Origin: Martelella mediterranea
Lineage (GTDB): Bacteria; Pseudomonadota; Alphaproteobacteria; Rhizobiales; Rhizobiaceae
Assembly: GCA_003001975.1 (NCBI GenBank)
Contig: PVUG01000005.1
Coordinates: forward strand, 186,001 to 250,000
DNA: 64,000 bases
Reading direction: 5' to 3'
Part shown: piece by piece, positions 63,974-64,000 of the stretch
Numbering within the stretch: position 1 is the first letter of the stretch
How the letters are laid out: the number at the start of each line of letters is the position of its first letter
Made by a program: the position numbers and the translations under genes
The notes under the pieces: model-generated
Told to the model about the DNA's origin: nothing
Databases searched by the model: none
The model's input: the letters and a program-made list of their open reading frames with translations, nothing else

Positions 63974-64000
63974 CTCTCCTCACTTGATCTCTCTGCCACG

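Overview
This window looks like a high-GC alphaproteobacterial chromosome, most likely from the Hyphomicrobiales (Rhizobiaceae-like). The support is indirect: gene styles typical of that order (NasS/NasT, NnrS/NnrU, DUF899, DUF6522), FNR-type TTGAC-N4-RTCAA boxes, and RIME-like palindromes at 27.9-28.2 kb. No rRNA, tRNA or CRISPR array was recognised.

Region 1 (1-13.95 kb) is a decayed genomic island. It starts with a lambdoid-style early region: leftward genes ending in a DUF1376/YdaU-type protein cut by the window edge, a Cro-like gene, and a rightward CI/PrtR-type repressor with LexA-style self-cleavage residues. About 1 kb further on, a three-gene operon ends in a PrtN-like (pyocin activator) gene. 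Both promoter regions carry the same operator, TGC-N5-GCA, flanking a TTGACA -35 box, so the repressor probably controls both. Then come a globin-coupled diguanylate cyclase, an SRA-HNH restriction-type endonuclease, an unfamiliar four-gene cassette (GT51-like transglycosylase, nucleotidyltransferase-like protein, two unknowns), and a two-gene Lamassu-like defence module (Cap4/DUF4297 nuclease plus zinc-hook SMC ATPase). The island ends in a frameshifted, truncated integrase that runs into a truncated alpha/beta hydrolase gene.

Region 2 (14-19 kb) holds ordinary accessory genes: a leftward TetR / DUF899 / NTF2-like / VOC cluster and a divergent SDR / LysR pair.

Region 3 (19-34.4 kb) is nitrate assimilation, all leftward: nrtA, nrtB, tandem ABC ATPase, nirB, nirD and cysG; and nasA (fused to a CysJ-like flavoprotein), nasT and nasS. 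Both nrtA and nasA are preceded by a leader with a hexaloop hairpin (AATGGA or AATGGC) followed by an intrinsic terminator, which fits NasT (ANTAR) antitermination.

Region 4 (34.4-55.4 kb) is nitrate respiration and nitric-oxide handling. An 11-gene leftward block runs narK (double-length), narG, narH, narJ, narI, a parvulin isomerase, DUF2478, moaA, mog, a group III truncated haemoglobin and DUF6522. It has a perfect FNR-type box at its head and a divergent Crp/Fnr regulator (NarR/DNR-like). Next come nnrS with a strong NsrR-type box, nnrU, and two NsrR-like Rrf2 regulators, one in an operon with a membrane-DUF305 fusion behind a long palindromic operator.

Region 5 (55.7-64 kb) looks like a low-oxygen cassette: a P-type cation ATPase, a zinc alcohol dehydrogenase, PEP synthase and a phosphoribosyltransferase, with FNR-type boxes at two promoters and a Crp/Fnr-FixK-like regulator at the end. 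Taken together, regions 3-5 describe a cell that uses nitrate both as a nitrogen source and as an electron acceptor when oxygen is scarce.
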